Origin: QGNO01 sp964493125
GTDB taxonomy: Bacteria; Chloroflexota; Dehalococcoidia; Lucifugimonadales; QGNO01
Assembly (NCBI GenBank): GCA_964493125.1
Contig: CAZBMS010000028.1
Location: 1 to 19,513, forward strand
Direction of reading: 5' to 3'
DNA length: 19,513 bases
Part shown: piece after piece, positions 1-7,648 of the stretch
How positions within the stretch are numbered: the stretch's first letter is position 1
Layout: each line of letters starts with the position of its first letter
Program-made: the position numbers and the translations under genes
The notes under the pieces: model-generated
What the model was told of the DNA's origin: nothing
The model's database searches: none
What the model saw: only the letters and a program-made list of their open reading frames with translations

Positions 1-1
1 G

Positions 2-61
2 AAGCCAAGAACAAACAAGCGTGAAGGCCAACAACCAACCATCACGAAGCGGATAATCTAA
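2..61 (+). other. Left edge, possible 3' tail of a cut-off gene
   Basis: One plus-strand frame stays open from the window edge for 19 codons to a TAA at 59-61, and a second frame is also open for 17 codons. Either could be the end of a gene lying to the left, but the stretch is too short to identify. Nothing in it resembles a known domain. Positions 62-118 hold only a short tandem GC-rich repeat, described separately. Confidence 0.12.
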
Positions 62-84
62 GCCTAGCCAAACACGATTCCTTT

Positions 85-108
85 CAAACTGCCCCCAAAA
101 CTGCCCCC
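85..108. repeat. Short tandem direct repeat (AAACTGCCCCC x2)
   Basis: The 11-mer AAACTGCCCCC occurs twice about 12 bp apart, at roughly 86-96 and 98-108, separated by a single A. It lies just outside the 3' side of the tRNA-Pro gene and its terminator. Closely spaced direct repeats near a tRNA 3' end can be arm-type integrase sites, but no integrase is visible here and the function is unknown. Confidence 0.4.
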
Positions 109-119
109 AGAGGTAATAG

Positions 120-150
120 AAAAAGCCCTCCGAGCCAATGCCAGAGGGCT
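120..150 (-). terminator. Rho-independent terminator of tRNA-Pro
   Basis: Read on the minus strand, AGCCCTC (150-144) pairs perfectly with GAGGGCT (130-124) across a 13-nt loop. The stem is followed at once by a run of five T (about 124-120). It lies 18 bp past the CCA end of the tRNA gene, the expected place for an intrinsic terminator of this transcript. Confidence 0.85.
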
Positions 151-168
151 GATTTGTGCCTAAGAAAC

Positions 169-245
169 TGGTCGGGGCGATTGGATTTGAACCAACGACC
201 CCCTGCACCCCATGCAGGTGCGCTACCAGGCTGCGCTACGCCCCG
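169..245 (-). tRNA. tRNA-Pro (anticodon GGG)
   Basis: The 77-nt minus-strand sequence folds as a full cloverleaf. The acceptor stem CGGGGCG pairs with CGCCCCG, the discriminator is A, and CCA is encoded in the DNA (171-169). The anticodon stem CCTGC/GCAGG encloses the loop ATGGGGT, giving anticodon GGG for the proline codon CCC. The T-arm contains GGTTCAAATCC. The first acceptor base C (not G) and the D-arm resemble bacterial tRNA-Pro. A promoter and terminator flank it closely, so it is probably a single-gene transcript. Confidence 0.96.
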
Positions 246-255
246 ACCTAAAATC

Positions 256-284
256 AGCATAACATGGCACCATACCCTCATCAA
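256..284 (-). promoter_or_regulatory. Sigma-70-type promoter of tRNA-Pro
   Basis: On the minus strand a -35 box TTGATG (284-279) and a -10 box TATGCT (261-256) are separated by exactly 17 bp. The -10 box ends 10 nt before the first tRNA base at 245, so transcription would start almost at the mature 5' end. The spacing and position make this a good candidate; no experiment supports it. Confidence 0.6.
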
Positions 285-302
285 GAATGATTAGCACCGA
301 CA

Positions 303-332
303 TTGAGTTCAGTGCTATTGAATTGTTATTAT
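303..332 (+). promoter_or_regulatory. Candidate prfB promoter
   Basis: TTGAGT (303-308) and TATTAT (327-332) lie 18 bp apart on the plus strand. They would give a leader of about 40 nt before the prfB start at 378. A perfect TATAAT at 360-365 is a rival -10 box, but it lacks a matching -35 and would leave only a few bases before the start codon. Confidence 0.35.
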
Positions 333-377
333 GTAAAGGCATAAGGCAATAAGCACCTCTATAATAGGTCGGTAATA

Positions 378-1482
378 ATGCAAGAATTAAGAGACAGCAG
401 CCACCAGTTAGTAAAAAGGATTTCGGACATAATGGTGCGTCTTTGACTTAGAAACGAAACGTAAAGACGCAACCCTTCTAGAGAAGAAATCTCTTGCTCC
501 TGACTTCTGGAACAACTCACAACAGGCACAAAAAGTTATGCGGCTTCTGTCCGAAGTACGCGACACTATAGATACTTGGGAACGCTTACTTGCGCAAAGT
601 AGCTCACTCCTAGAGCTAATTCAGATCGCTCAGGAAGAAAATGACAGCTCACTAGAAAGCTCTGTGCGGGATGAATTAACTAGCCTTGAATCCGAACTCG
701 GGAAACTTGAGTTCGATCTGGTGTTCTCTGGTGAATACGATAATCGATCCGCCATTTTAACGGTGCATGCCGGAGCTGGTGGAACTGAATCTCAAGATTG
801 GGCTCAAATGCTTCTAAGGATGTATTTACGTTGGGCCGAGCGAAAAGGGTATAAGTCCAGAATTCTTGACTCTTCACCCGGTGATGAAGCGGGCATCAAA
901 AGTGCTATCGTAGAGATTGAAGGACGACTGGCATACGGCTATACCAAGACAGAACACGGCGTACACAGACTCGTTAGAATATCCCCTTTCGACTCGTCCA
1001 AATCACGTCATACCTCATTTGCCCTTATAGAAGTCTTACCTGAAGCTGACGAGGATATCACCATCACAATAAGTTCTGATGACCTTCGGATAGACACATT
1101 CGGTGCAGGAGGCCACGGTGGACAAAACGTGCAGAAAAACTCGACTGCGGTGCGAATCACTCATTTACCAACTAATATAGTTGTCACTTGCCAAAACGAA
1201 AGGTCTCTTACACAAAATCGGGAGACGGCAATGAAGGTACTGCGGGCCCGATTAATGGATCTCGAAATCAATAAGCGAGCGGAAGAAGAAGCCAGGCTAA
1301 AGGGCGACCGTATCTCCGCAGAGTGGGGTAGCCAGATAAGGAGTTACGTACTTCATCCCTACAAACTAGTTAAGGATCATCGCACCGGACACGAATCAAA
1401 AGATCCAAATGCAGTTCTGGACGGGGAGCTGGACGAGCTAATCGAAGCTTTTCTGCTTTCTACTGTAGGCAACAAGAAGTAG
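378..1482 (+). CDS. prfB: Peptide chain release factor 2, with +1 programmed frameshift
   Basis: RF2 ends translation at UGA and UAA codons in the ribosome. A 22-codon leader from ATG 378 runs to CTT (441-443) followed by an in-frame TGA (444-446). Skipping T444 continues in the +1 frame from GAC 445 to the TAG at 1482, so the CDS is join(378..443,445..1482) and the product is 367 residues, close to the usual RF2 length of about 365. The joined protein reads through the conserved start of RF2 (FDLE... then DFW). It carries the codon-recognition tripeptide SPF at about residues 202-204 and the catalytic GGQ at about 247-249. A conserved WGSQIRSYVL segment follows near the C-terminus. The ATG at 538 lies inside the gene and is not its start. 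The gene is autoregulated by RF2 level through the UGA, as in most bacteria. The partner RF1 (prfA) is not in the window. Confidence 0.96.
431..447 (+). promoter_or_regulatory. prfB recoding site (CUU UGA C)
   Basis: The slippery heptamer CTTTGAC is the same as the RF2 autoregulatory site known from E. coli. In E. coli an internal SD-like AGGGGG sits three bases before CTT. Here the same place holds ATGGTG, so only a GGTG core remains to pair with 16S rRNA. The recoding site is certain from the reading frames; its efficiency cannot be read from sequence. Confidence 0.92.
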
Positions 1483-1502
1483 TGATCGCAAGTCACAGAT
1501 AG

Positions 1503-1949
1503 CTAAGCTAAATTCTCCCGAGGTCTTACCTCATCTCGCAATTGCGCCAAATGTTCATCATAGTGTCTGGCTATACGGGTAAGCATATCCATAACTCGAA
1601 TCGTATTCTTTCCAAAGGTCCCGGTACGGCCCAACTGTTCTGCCGTGAGGTCAGATGCAATCGCAATGTGTGAATCTATTTCCCCAAGTAATGCCTCACA
1701 ACGCCGTTTCCATGAAGCATTTGCATCGTAAGTCCCAGCAAGGTTAGGATTGTCCTCGCTCAGCAGCCGGTCCACCATACCATCATAGCTGCCAATAACA
1801 TGGTTCAGAAGATCAACTATAGACCACTCTGAACCACGATATGCAGTATCAGCATCCACATCCGAAACACACCTGTGATATTCAGCCTTCGCTGCATTTA
1901 GTTGCGCAAGCAATTCTTGACGTTCTGACTCAATTGAACTATTACCCAT
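1503..1949 (-). CDS. DinB-like (DinB_2 / YfiT family) protein
   Basis: This 148-residue protein looks like a DinB-superfamily four-helix bundle. The telling parts are the WSIVDLLNHVIG segment at about residues 42-53 and RHYDEHLAQL near the end. His50, His129 and His133 would form the usual metal-binding triad. Known members are metal-dependent thiol transferases or small hydrolases, but many have no known reaction, so no substrate is claimed. A good SD (AGGAG, 6 nt before ATG) supports the start. It is the last gene of a minus-strand group 62 bp behind the MBL-fold gene, and it ends 20 bp from the convergent prfB stop. Confidence 0.75.
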   Translation of the reverse strand: MGNSSIESERQELLAQLNAAKAEYHRCVSDVDADTAYRGSEWSIVDLLNHVIGSYDGMVDRLLSEDNPNLAGTYDANASWKRRCEALLGEIDSHIAIASDLTAEQLGRTGTFGKNTIRVMDMLTRIARHYDEHLAQLRDEVRPRENLA

Positions 1950-2011
1950 CTATGTCTCCTAAATAAATCCCTTATACATCATCCTACTTCAATATTTATG
2001 CCCGTAGTTGA

Positions 2012-2869
2012 CTAAATTTCTCCAGAAAATTCTTTGTAAAGCCGGCTAACCGCTATATTGAACATATCTCCATCCGACCAAGATTCAAAACCTGGAACGC
2101 TAATATCTGACATAGCTTGATTTACCTCGACTTTGGAGTCATAACGTTTACGGGTTTCGTCTCTCAGTCCTGTGAGAAATTGGAGTTCTATCTGTGCCAT
2201 AGACTTATCTCCTATCGTTCCGTGCCCTGGCACTATAGTATCTATATCTAGCTTATCAATGTTTTCTATAACGTTGACCCAGCTGGCTGGAAATCCATCT
2301 TCAGAATATGGCGCTCCAGACCCCTCAGTTACTACATCACCAGAATACATAGCTTTATCATCAGGAAGGTAAACCACGATATCGCCAGATGTGTGAGCTT
2401 TCCCAAAATAGTAAAGTTCAACTCTTTTGTTACCTAAATATAGTGTCATATTTTCGTTGTGAAATACCACATCGGGCGGAGTCGGTCTGGCGTTACGGTG
2501 TTCTGCAGCTTGAGCAGGATCATTCTCATCATATCGGGTGGCAAATCGATTCACAGAGTAGTCCCAACGCTCAATCATTTCGTCTCGACATAAAGCATGG
2601 CCAATCACGTTAACCGGCAAATAGTACTCATTCCCCAAGGCGTGATCTCCATGAAAATGTGTACATATCAAACTACGTATCGGCTTTGAAGTTACCTTCT
2701 TCACTTCCGCTTGAACCATATGAGCAAGCTTCTTTGTTTCCAAACCTTCCACCACTATTACGCCCTCATCTCCAACTATAAATCCACTGTTGGTAGCGCC
2801 TCCTTCGTGAACAATCCCATAAACATCCTTGCCAATTTCCAGAATTCCGCTCTTACCTACTAAGCTCAT
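2012..2869 (-). CDS. Metallo-beta-lactamase-fold hydrolase
   Basis: The 285-residue protein has the whole MBL metal-site set. His71-x-His73-x-Asp75-His76 lies in THFHGDHALGNE, followed by His159 (GKAHTSGD), Asp178 (MYSGD) and His216 (VPGHG). A dinuclear zinc or iron hydrolase is therefore expected, and there is no signal peptide. The HTSGD and PGHG context resembles the broad SoxH/quinoprotein-relay/lactonase-like branch rather than glyoxalase II, but the substrate is unknown. The start has a strong SD (GGGAGG, 7 nt spacing). It begins 27 bp after the Rieske ferredoxin gene, so the two are probably co-transcribed and may supply one pathway. Confidence 0.85.
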   Translation of the reverse strand: MSLVGKSGILEIGKDVYGIVHEGGATNSGFIVGDEGVIVVEGLETKKLAHMVQAEVKKVTSKPIRSLICTHFHGDHALGNEYYLPVNVIGHALCRDEMIERWDYSVNRFATRYDENDPAQAAEHRNARPTPPDVVFHNENMTLYLGNKRVELYYFGKAHTSGDIVVYLPDDKAMYSGDVVTEGSGAPYSEDGFPASWVNVIENIDKLDIDTIVPGHGTIGDKSMAQIELQFLTGLRDETRKRYDSKVEVNQAMSDISVPGFESWSDGDMFNIAVSRLYKEFSGEI

Positions 2870-2896
2870 ATCTAAACCTCCCTAAATATAACTGGT

Positions 2897-3208
2897 TCAT
2901 TCCATGGTTACGATTACGTCTTTTCCGTCAATATGAACGGGGTAAGACTCAATAGCTTCCATAGCTGGGCCGCTAATTGCAGCACCCGTTTTCACATCAA
3001 AAAAAGCGATGTGGCAAGGACACTCTACTAAATTACCCTCTAAGCTTCCTCCTAAAAGACTACATCCAGCATGCGTACAAATCCCATTTACAGCAAATAT
3101 TTCCCCATCAACGTTCGCAAGTAATATCTGCTCACTTTTTACTTCTACCATGAGCATCTGCCCAGGCTCGACATCGCCCACTTCAGCTACTTTAAATCCA
3201 TCGGTCAT
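2897..3208 (-). CDS. Rieske [2Fe-2S] ferredoxin
   Basis: This is a 103-residue soluble Rieske protein. Cys44-x-His46 (CTHAGC) and Cys63-x-x-His66 (CPCH) are the cluster ligands, with the usual 16-residue spacing. Length and lack of a membrane anchor fit the ferredoxin subunit of ring-hydroxylating dioxygenases or a NirD-like single-domain protein. After the second motif the sequence reads IAFFD where most relatives have GxxFD/GxRFD. No oxygenase alpha subunit or reductase is in the window, so its electron partner is unknown. A purine-rich AGGGG precedes the ATG. It lies between a small membrane protein gene and the MBL hydrolase gene. Confidence 0.88.
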   Translation of the reverse strand: MTDGFKVAEVGDVEPGQMLMVEVKSEQILLANVDGEIFAVNGICTHAGCSLLGGSLEGNLVECPCHIAFFDVKTGAAISGPAMEAIESYPVHIDGKDVIVTME

Positions 3209-3300
3209 TATTAATACCCCTATATGAATTATCTCTAGTCAAAAACATTATCAGAACTTTCGTAATGGGACTAGCTAAGAAACACAGCAAACCTTGAAGT

Positions 3301-3843
3301 CTAATGAGGGAACTTCGCTACCCATACAATAGCGTCTAACACCAAACAGTGGAAACATATGTAAATCAACCCCGCCAATGCAATGTACTTATAAACTAGG
3401 GGTCCTGCAAACTCGGCACCATACAAAGTCACTACCATCAAGATCAGTGAAATAGCCGTAACCCAAAGAGACCCCACCGCAACTATCCACCAAAAGGCAT
3501 CTTGAGATCTAATAAAAGCAATCGTTGAAGGCATCCACACTGATGCTCCTGCAAGGAATAAGGCGCACAAGAATATCATTGTGTTAGGCCCCGTCAGGAA
3601 AGATGGGATTCCCACTCCGGAATAAGTGACTCCTAGTTTATATACTACTAAGAAAAAAAACGTGACGTATCCAACTGCCGCAGGAAGCATAGAAGCAGTA
3701 AATATTACTCTCCAGACACCTTCTATACCTCCCCACAAAGACTCCCTTTGATCCGGAAAAAGATACAGGAATATTGCATAACCCCCTAGCACCATGCCCC
3801 CACCTATTACATTGATCAATGTAAATATCTGAATGTTGGACAA
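3301..3843 (-). CDS. Hypothetical integral membrane protein (about 180 aa)
   Basis: I do not recognise this family. The protein is about 180 residues with roughly five hydrophobic helices (near residues 8-30, 50-72, 88-106, 117-140 and 150-175) and short polar loops. It has no signal peptide and no cofactor motif. The start is uncertain: an ATG at 3849 has GGAGG only one base before it, too close to be used well. The TTG two codons on (3843) has the ideal 7-nt spacing, so I place the start there; using ATG adds only Met-Asn. It leads the minus-strand group, 92 bp before the Rieske gene, and is divergent from the MFS gene. Membrane partner of the Rieske/MBL pair is one guess. Confidence 0.7.
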   Translation of the reverse strand: MSNIQIFTLINVIGGGMVLGGYAIFLYLFPDQRESLWGGIEGVWRVIFTASMLPAAVGYVTFFFLVVYKLGVTYSGVGIPSFLTGPNTMIFLCALFLAGASVWMPSTIAFIRSQDAFWWIVAVGSLWVTAISLILMVVTLYGAEFAGPLVYKYIALAGLIYICFHCLVLDAIVWVAKFPH

Positions 3844-4000
3844 ATTCATACCTCCACTAAAACTTCTGAAATTAACTAGCCATAGATACAGATTTAAATA
3901 TTACTACAAACACATAGAGTTTTAAAAAAACTGTTGTCTCAGAAAATGATTCTCTCATTAATCTTGCTTGTCGATCTTTAATGCCCTAATGTAGTCACGT

Positions 4001-5284
4001 ATGCAAAGATTACCTACTGTACCCATCCCCATACCTTCTCGATTATATTACGGGTGGGTAGTTGTAGCTGCGGGTCTCGCCATTAATATGGCTACTTCAC
4101 CGCTAAACCCTGTTATTTTCTCATTTTTCATATCACCTATGAGCGCTTCAACCGGATGGAGCTTGGGAACGCTATCGTTAGCAATCACATTTCGGTTAAT
4201 CCTTAGTGGATTAACTGCACCACTGATAGGAACCACAATCGACAAATTCGGCCCAAAGTGGCTCGGGATATTGGCAGGTTTTGTCGCTGGCGGCAGTCTA
4301 ATTGGACTATTCTTCACCCATCAAATCTGGTTCCTATACCTACTGTTTGCCATATCCGGATGTGTCGGGCTCGGAGGAGGTCCGGGAGGTAACCTCCTTA
4401 CTCTAGTACCGGTGGCGAAGTGGTTCATTCGGCAACGAGGAAGAGCTACGTCCATAGCTACTACAGGAATGGCCGTCGGAACGGTCCTTGCCATTCCAGC
4501 TACACAATGGATGATTCAGAATATCGGATGGAGGGAGGCCTGGGTAGTTTTAGGTATATTGGTAGCCATAATAATAGTTCCTCTCAGCTTTCTCTTCTTG
4601 AGAGGAGCACCGTCAGACCTAGGGCTGGAAATTATGGAGGGCAAAGATAAAAAGGCAAAAGTCCCTATCATTATTGAAGACGATTGGACAGCAAAAGAGG
4701 CTCTTAGAAATCCGGTATCGTGGCTAATACTTACAGCTTACTCTGTTGGAGGCTTCGCTCTAACAGGAGTGCTGCTTCACAGGGTAGCCTATTGGGAAAG
4801 CTTAGGAATATCACCTACTCTAGTGGCATTCGGCACGGCCCTTGACCCTCTAACTTTTATGTTCTCGGTTGTATTATTTGGGATTATCGGTGAAAGAGTG
4901 AAAATGCAACATCTCGGCCTATACGGCGGCTTAGTTTTCACCCTTTCGATGGTTGCAATAATTACATCAACTGGCCAAACGTACACAATAATAGTACACA
5001 ACATTGTTTGGGCTGCAGGAGGGGGCGCATATATCACAACAAACAACCTGATATGGCCTAACTACTTCGGGCGGAAGTTTCTAGGAACTATCCGTGGTAT
5101 CGTATTCCCGATACAAGTTGCGGCCACTGGTCTAGGGCCGCCGGTTTACGGTTTCCTACTAGACTCAGGCGTTGCGCCAAAGTCACTTTGGGTAATTTCT
5201 GCGCTCCTTTTTACTATCGCCGGTTTACTGTTATTCTTAGCTAAACCACCGCAACGTAGGATAACTACTATAGAAAAACAGTGA
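4001..5284 (+). CDS. MFS transporter, monocarboxylate/OFA-like
   Basis: This 427-residue protein has about twelve hydrophobic helices in two halves. They are split by a polar loop near residues 205-230 rich in Lys/Asp/Glu. The N-terminus (YYGWVVVAAG at about 16-25) and the VAKWFIRQRGRA segment after helix 4 are typical of the monocarboxylate or oxalate/formate-antiporter branch of the major facilitator superfamily. That suggests transport of an organic anion across the inner membrane, though the substrate cannot be fixed. No clear SD precedes ATG 4001, so the mRNA may be leaderless or weakly initiated. Its stop lies 25 bp before a strong SD and the SDR gene, so the pair is likely one transcript. 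Confidence 0.88.
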   Translation: MQRLPTVPIPIPSRLYYGWVVVAAGLAINMATSPLNPVIFSFFISPMSASTGWSLGTLSLAITFRLILSGLTAPLIGTTIDKFGPKWLGILAGFVAGGSLIGLFFTHQIWFLYLLFAISGCVGLGGGPGGNLLTLVPVAKWFIRQRGRATSIATTGMAVGTVLAIPATQWMIQNIGWREAWVVLGILVAIIIVPLSFLFLRGAPSDLGLEIMEGKDKKAKVPIIIEDDWTAKEALRNPVSWLILTAYSVGGFALTGVLLHRVAYWESLGISPTLVAFGTALDPLTFMFSVVLFGIIGERVKMQHLGLYGGLVFTLSMVAIITSTGQTYTIIVHNIVWAAGGGAYITTNNLIWPNYFGRKFLGTIRGIVFPIQVAATGLGPPVYGFLLDSGVAPKSLWVISALLFTIAGLLLFLAKPPQRRITTIEKQ

Positions 5285-5309
5285 ATCACTCACTAGTAGG
5301 AGGCTATTT

Positions 5310-6080
5310 ATGGATTTAGACGGTAAAGTCGCTGTAGTGACAGGCGGAGCATCAGGTATAGGAAGGGCTATCGCAACGGCATTGGCAATAAGGGGCGCGA
5401 CGATAGCAATAGCTGACATCGACCAGAGTCTAGCTATGGAAACCTCTCAGGCACTTGAAGCGGAGGATTACGTTACCGGTATTTTTATGTGCGATGTTTC
5501 CGATAAGTCTCAAGTAGAACGTTTATTCAACGGAGTGGTAAACACTTATGGACATGTGGACATACTAGTGAACAATGCTGGCAAAGGCCATAACAGTAAT
5601 GTCATAGATTTAACGGAAGAGGAATGGGATACCGTATTGGCAGTCAACTTAAAAGGGGCGTTTTTGTGCTCACAGGCTGCTGCTAAAAATATGATAGAAC
5701 AGGGAAATGGGGGAAGAATAATAAACATCACATCAACCGCAGGTGAAAATGCGCGAATTAGCAGTGCGGCTTACTCCGCTTCAAAGGCGGGATTGATACA
5801 ATTAACTCGAACTCTTGCAATGGAACTAGGCCCAGATAGCATAACCGTCAATGCCGTTGGCCCTGGACTTACCCTCCATGAATCACCAATATGGGCACCA
5901 CCCAGTGAGGCATATCAAAAGGCTTTCATAGAACAGACCCCTATGGGAAGGACTGGAACCCCTCAAGATGTAGCACAAGCAGTGACGTTTCTTGCCTCAG
6001 AGCAGGCATCATACATCACGGGGCAGACAATTTTCGTCGACGGAGGGTACTCATCTGGAAAGCTTTCCGTAAGAGACTAA
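5310..6080 (+). CDS. Short-chain dehydrogenase/reductase (SDR)
   Basis: This is a 256-residue classical SDR. It has the TGGASGIG cofactor loop at 11-18, Asp at the end of beta-2 (AIADID, suggesting NAD(H)), NNAG at 88-91, Asn113, and the catalytic Ser142, Tyr155 (YSASK) and Lys159. The C-terminal VDGGYS segment is typical of FabG-like enzymes. The reaction is NAD(P)-dependent oxidation of an alcohol or reduction of a ketone; the substrate is unknown. GGAGG sits 7 nt before the ATG. Standing directly behind a transporter gene suggests it acts on an imported compound, which is inference. Confidence 0.9.
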   Translation: MDLDGKVAVVTGGASGIGRAIATALAIRGATIAIADIDQSLAMETSQALEAEDYVTGIFMCDVSDKSQVERLFNGVVNTYGHVDILVNNAGKGHNSNVIDLTEEEWDTVLAVNLKGAFLCSQAAAKNMIEQGNGGRIINITSTAGENARISSAAYSASKAGLIQLTRTLAMELGPDSITVNAVGPGLTLHESPIWAPPSEAYQKAFIEQTPMGRTGTPQDVAQAVTFLASEQASYITGQTIFVDGGYSSGKLSVRD

Positions 6081-6144
6081 TCTATTAAATTCTGAACTGA
6101 AAGGGATTTGCTGTAGGTAAACTCACAAAATTTGAGGGCTTAAC

Positions 6145-6747
6145 ATGTTCCTATTGGAAGAAACAAATCTAAAGTCGGATCCGTTCGACCAATTCAGCGT
6201 GTTGTACAAATACGCACAAGACGAGGGTCAAAATTCCCCAGAAGCAATGGCTTTAGCAACCTCTACAAAGGACGGCTCACCATCTACGAGATTCGTACTA
6301 TTGAACGAGGTGTCGGATGAGAGCTTCATTTTCTTTACCAACTACGAAAGTAAAAAAGGTCATGATATAAACGAAAACCCGAGAGCTGCCCTAGCTATTT
6401 ACTGGCCAAAGGTTAGTATACAAATCAGAGCCGAGGGAGACGTTGAACTTTTATCTGCAAATCGGTCAAATGCTTACTTCGGCTTGAGAAGTAGAGAAAG
6501 CCAAATTAGCGCTTGGGCTTCTCAACAAAGCGAGATAGTCCCAAACAGAAAATATATCGAAGAAAAATGGATTGAGTTTGATAATAAATTCGACCAATTC
6601 GTGCCCAGGCCATCGAACTGGGGTGGCTTCATGCTAAAAGCAAAAGTTGTTGAATTTTGGCAGTCTAGAGAGCATCGTCTTCATGATCGAATCAGATATA
6701 CTCTCGAGAATAGGGGCTATTGGCGCATTGAACGCCTAAGCCCGTGA
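6145..6747 (+). CDS. pdxH: Pyridoxamine 5'-phosphate oxidase
   Basis: PdxH uses FMN and O2 to oxidise pyridoxine or pyridoxamine 5'-phosphate to pyridoxal phosphate, the last step of vitamin B6 synthesis or salvage. The 200-residue protein carries the family signature: PRPSNWGG at about 154-161, then EFWQ and RLHDR around 169-181. It ends in the expected WRIERLSP. An RFVLLN segment near residue 50 belongs to the FMN/PLP-binding part. It is slightly shorter than the E. coli enzyme (218 residues) at the N-terminus. GAGGG lies 6 nt before the ATG. The TGA stop overlaps the SD-like GAGGTGAG of the next gene, so translational coupling is likely. Confidence 0.96.
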   Translation: MFLLEETNLKSDPFDQFSVLYKYAQDEGQNSPEAMALATSTKDGSPSTRFVLLNEVSDESFIFFTNYESKKGHDINENPRAALAIYWPKVSIQIRAEGDVELLSANRSNAYFGLRSRESQISAWASQQSEIVPNRKYIEEKWIEFDNKFDQFVPRPSNWGGFMLKAKVVEFWQSREHRLHDRIRYTLENRGYWRIERLSP

Positions 6748-6756
6748 GGTGAGATC

Positions 6757-7635
6757 ATTAAAGTAGGCAACTTCGAACTTATTGAGCCATTGCCGTCACT
6801 GAACAAACCACACGTAATAGCTTCTTTAGCTCCGTGGGTGGACGTTGGAAGTTCAGCCTCCATCGCCCTAGACCGACTCGAAGACCACATGGACGCGCGT
6901 AACTTAACTACACTTCGTAATCCAGGCCGTTATTTCGATTTCACCAGGTATAGACCCACCATCTACTCAGTTGAAGGTGAGAGAGAAACTTCCATTCCTA
7001 ACCTTGAAGTCAGTTACTCGCAAGGTCCTTCAAAAATGGATTTCGTATTGATGCGCATGTTAGAACCACACTTCAACACTGAAGAATACATAGACTCTAT
7101 AGTCGAACTCATGATGTTCCTGGGGGTTACTCGTTTTTGTCGAATTGGAGGTATGTGGTCAGATGTCCCTCATACGAGACCTCTCCCTGTAATCGCCACC
7201 ATAAACGGTCAGGACAGCGGACTGCCAGGGACAACTCCTAGACAACAAAGTCAGTATTCCGGCCCTACATCCATAATGAACCTAGTTGGGACAAAAGCGT
7301 CAGAAAAAGGAATAGATGAGGCAAACATCTTGGTGAGAATCCCTTCAATCGCCAGGCTAGAAGAAGATTATACAAGCGCTTCCAGGCTCCTGATCACTTT
7401 GTGCCATCAATACGGTTTTCCTAACGAAATTGCAGACAATACAGATGGAGACCTTCAATACAAAGAGGTGTCTAGGCAAATTGAGCAAAACCCAGAACTA
7501 AAATATTATTTGGCCGAATTGGAGCAAACTTACGATTCTTGGGTGAACGCAGATAATGCAAGCCCCCTGGGGCCTCCCTATTCATTCTCTTCTGGATTAG
7601 AGAAATTACTAGACGATTTCGAAGATCTTTTGTAA
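6757..7635 (+). CDS. PAC2-family protein, likely non-AUG start
   Basis: This protein resembles the PAC2 family (proteasome-assembly-chaperone-2-like), found widely in archaea, actinobacteria and Chloroflexota. Its bacterial role is unknown. Support comes from the N-terminal pattern, in which a short strand of the type FELIEPLPSL is followed by an NKPHVIASLAPWVDVGSSA-like segment. An IGG motif follows at about residue 130. The C-terminal third is acidic and helical. No ATG or GTG exists in the right place. The frame is open back to the pdxH stop. ATT at 6757, four bases after AGGTGA, gives a natural start MKVGNFELIE if initiated with Met. TTG at 6790 is the first standard start codon but would cut off the conserved first strand. 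The gene is coupled to pdxH and meets the carbonic anhydrase gene tail to tail, 8 bp away. Confidence 0.72.
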   Translation: MKVGNFELIEPLPSLNKPHVIASLAPWVDVGSSASIALDRLEDHMDARNLTTLRNPGRYFDFTRYRPTIYSVEGERETSIPNLEVSYSQGPSKMDFVLMRMLEPHFNTEEYIDSIVELMMFLGVTRFCRIGGMWSDVPHTRPLPVIATINGQDSGLPGTTPRQQSQYSGPTSIMNLVGTKASEKGIDEANILVRIPSIARLEEDYTSASRLLITLCHQYGFPNEIADNTDGDLQYKEVSRQIEQNPELKYYLAELEQTYDSWVNADNASPLGPPYSFSSGLEKLLDDFEDLL

Positions 7636-7648
7636 GTGATCCATCACT
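7635..7648. repeat. Inverted repeat across convergent stop codons
   Basis: AGTGAT-CC-ATCACT is a perfect 6-bp inverted repeat. It begins in the TAA of the PAC2 gene and ends inside the carbonic anhydrase gene, whose stop it covers. It could be a small bidirectional 3'-end hairpin, but the loop is only 2 nt (4 if the closing pair opens) and there is no T run, so terminator function is doubtful. Confidence 0.35.

Noticed and set aside
84..284. 66-residue minus-strand ORF over the tRNA
   Set aside because: It covers the tRNA-Pro gene, its promoter and terminator; the translation is a by-product of tRNA sequence.
360..365. TATAAT as the prfB -10 box
   Set aside because: A perfect hexamer, but no -35 at 16-18 bp and the start site would fall about 6 nt from the ATG; the pair at 303-332 is better placed.
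538..1482. prfB starting at ATG 538 (314 residues)
   Set aside because: The same frame is open and RF2-like back to 445, where it joins the 378 leader through the CTTTGAC site; the longer joined protein has the right length and domains.
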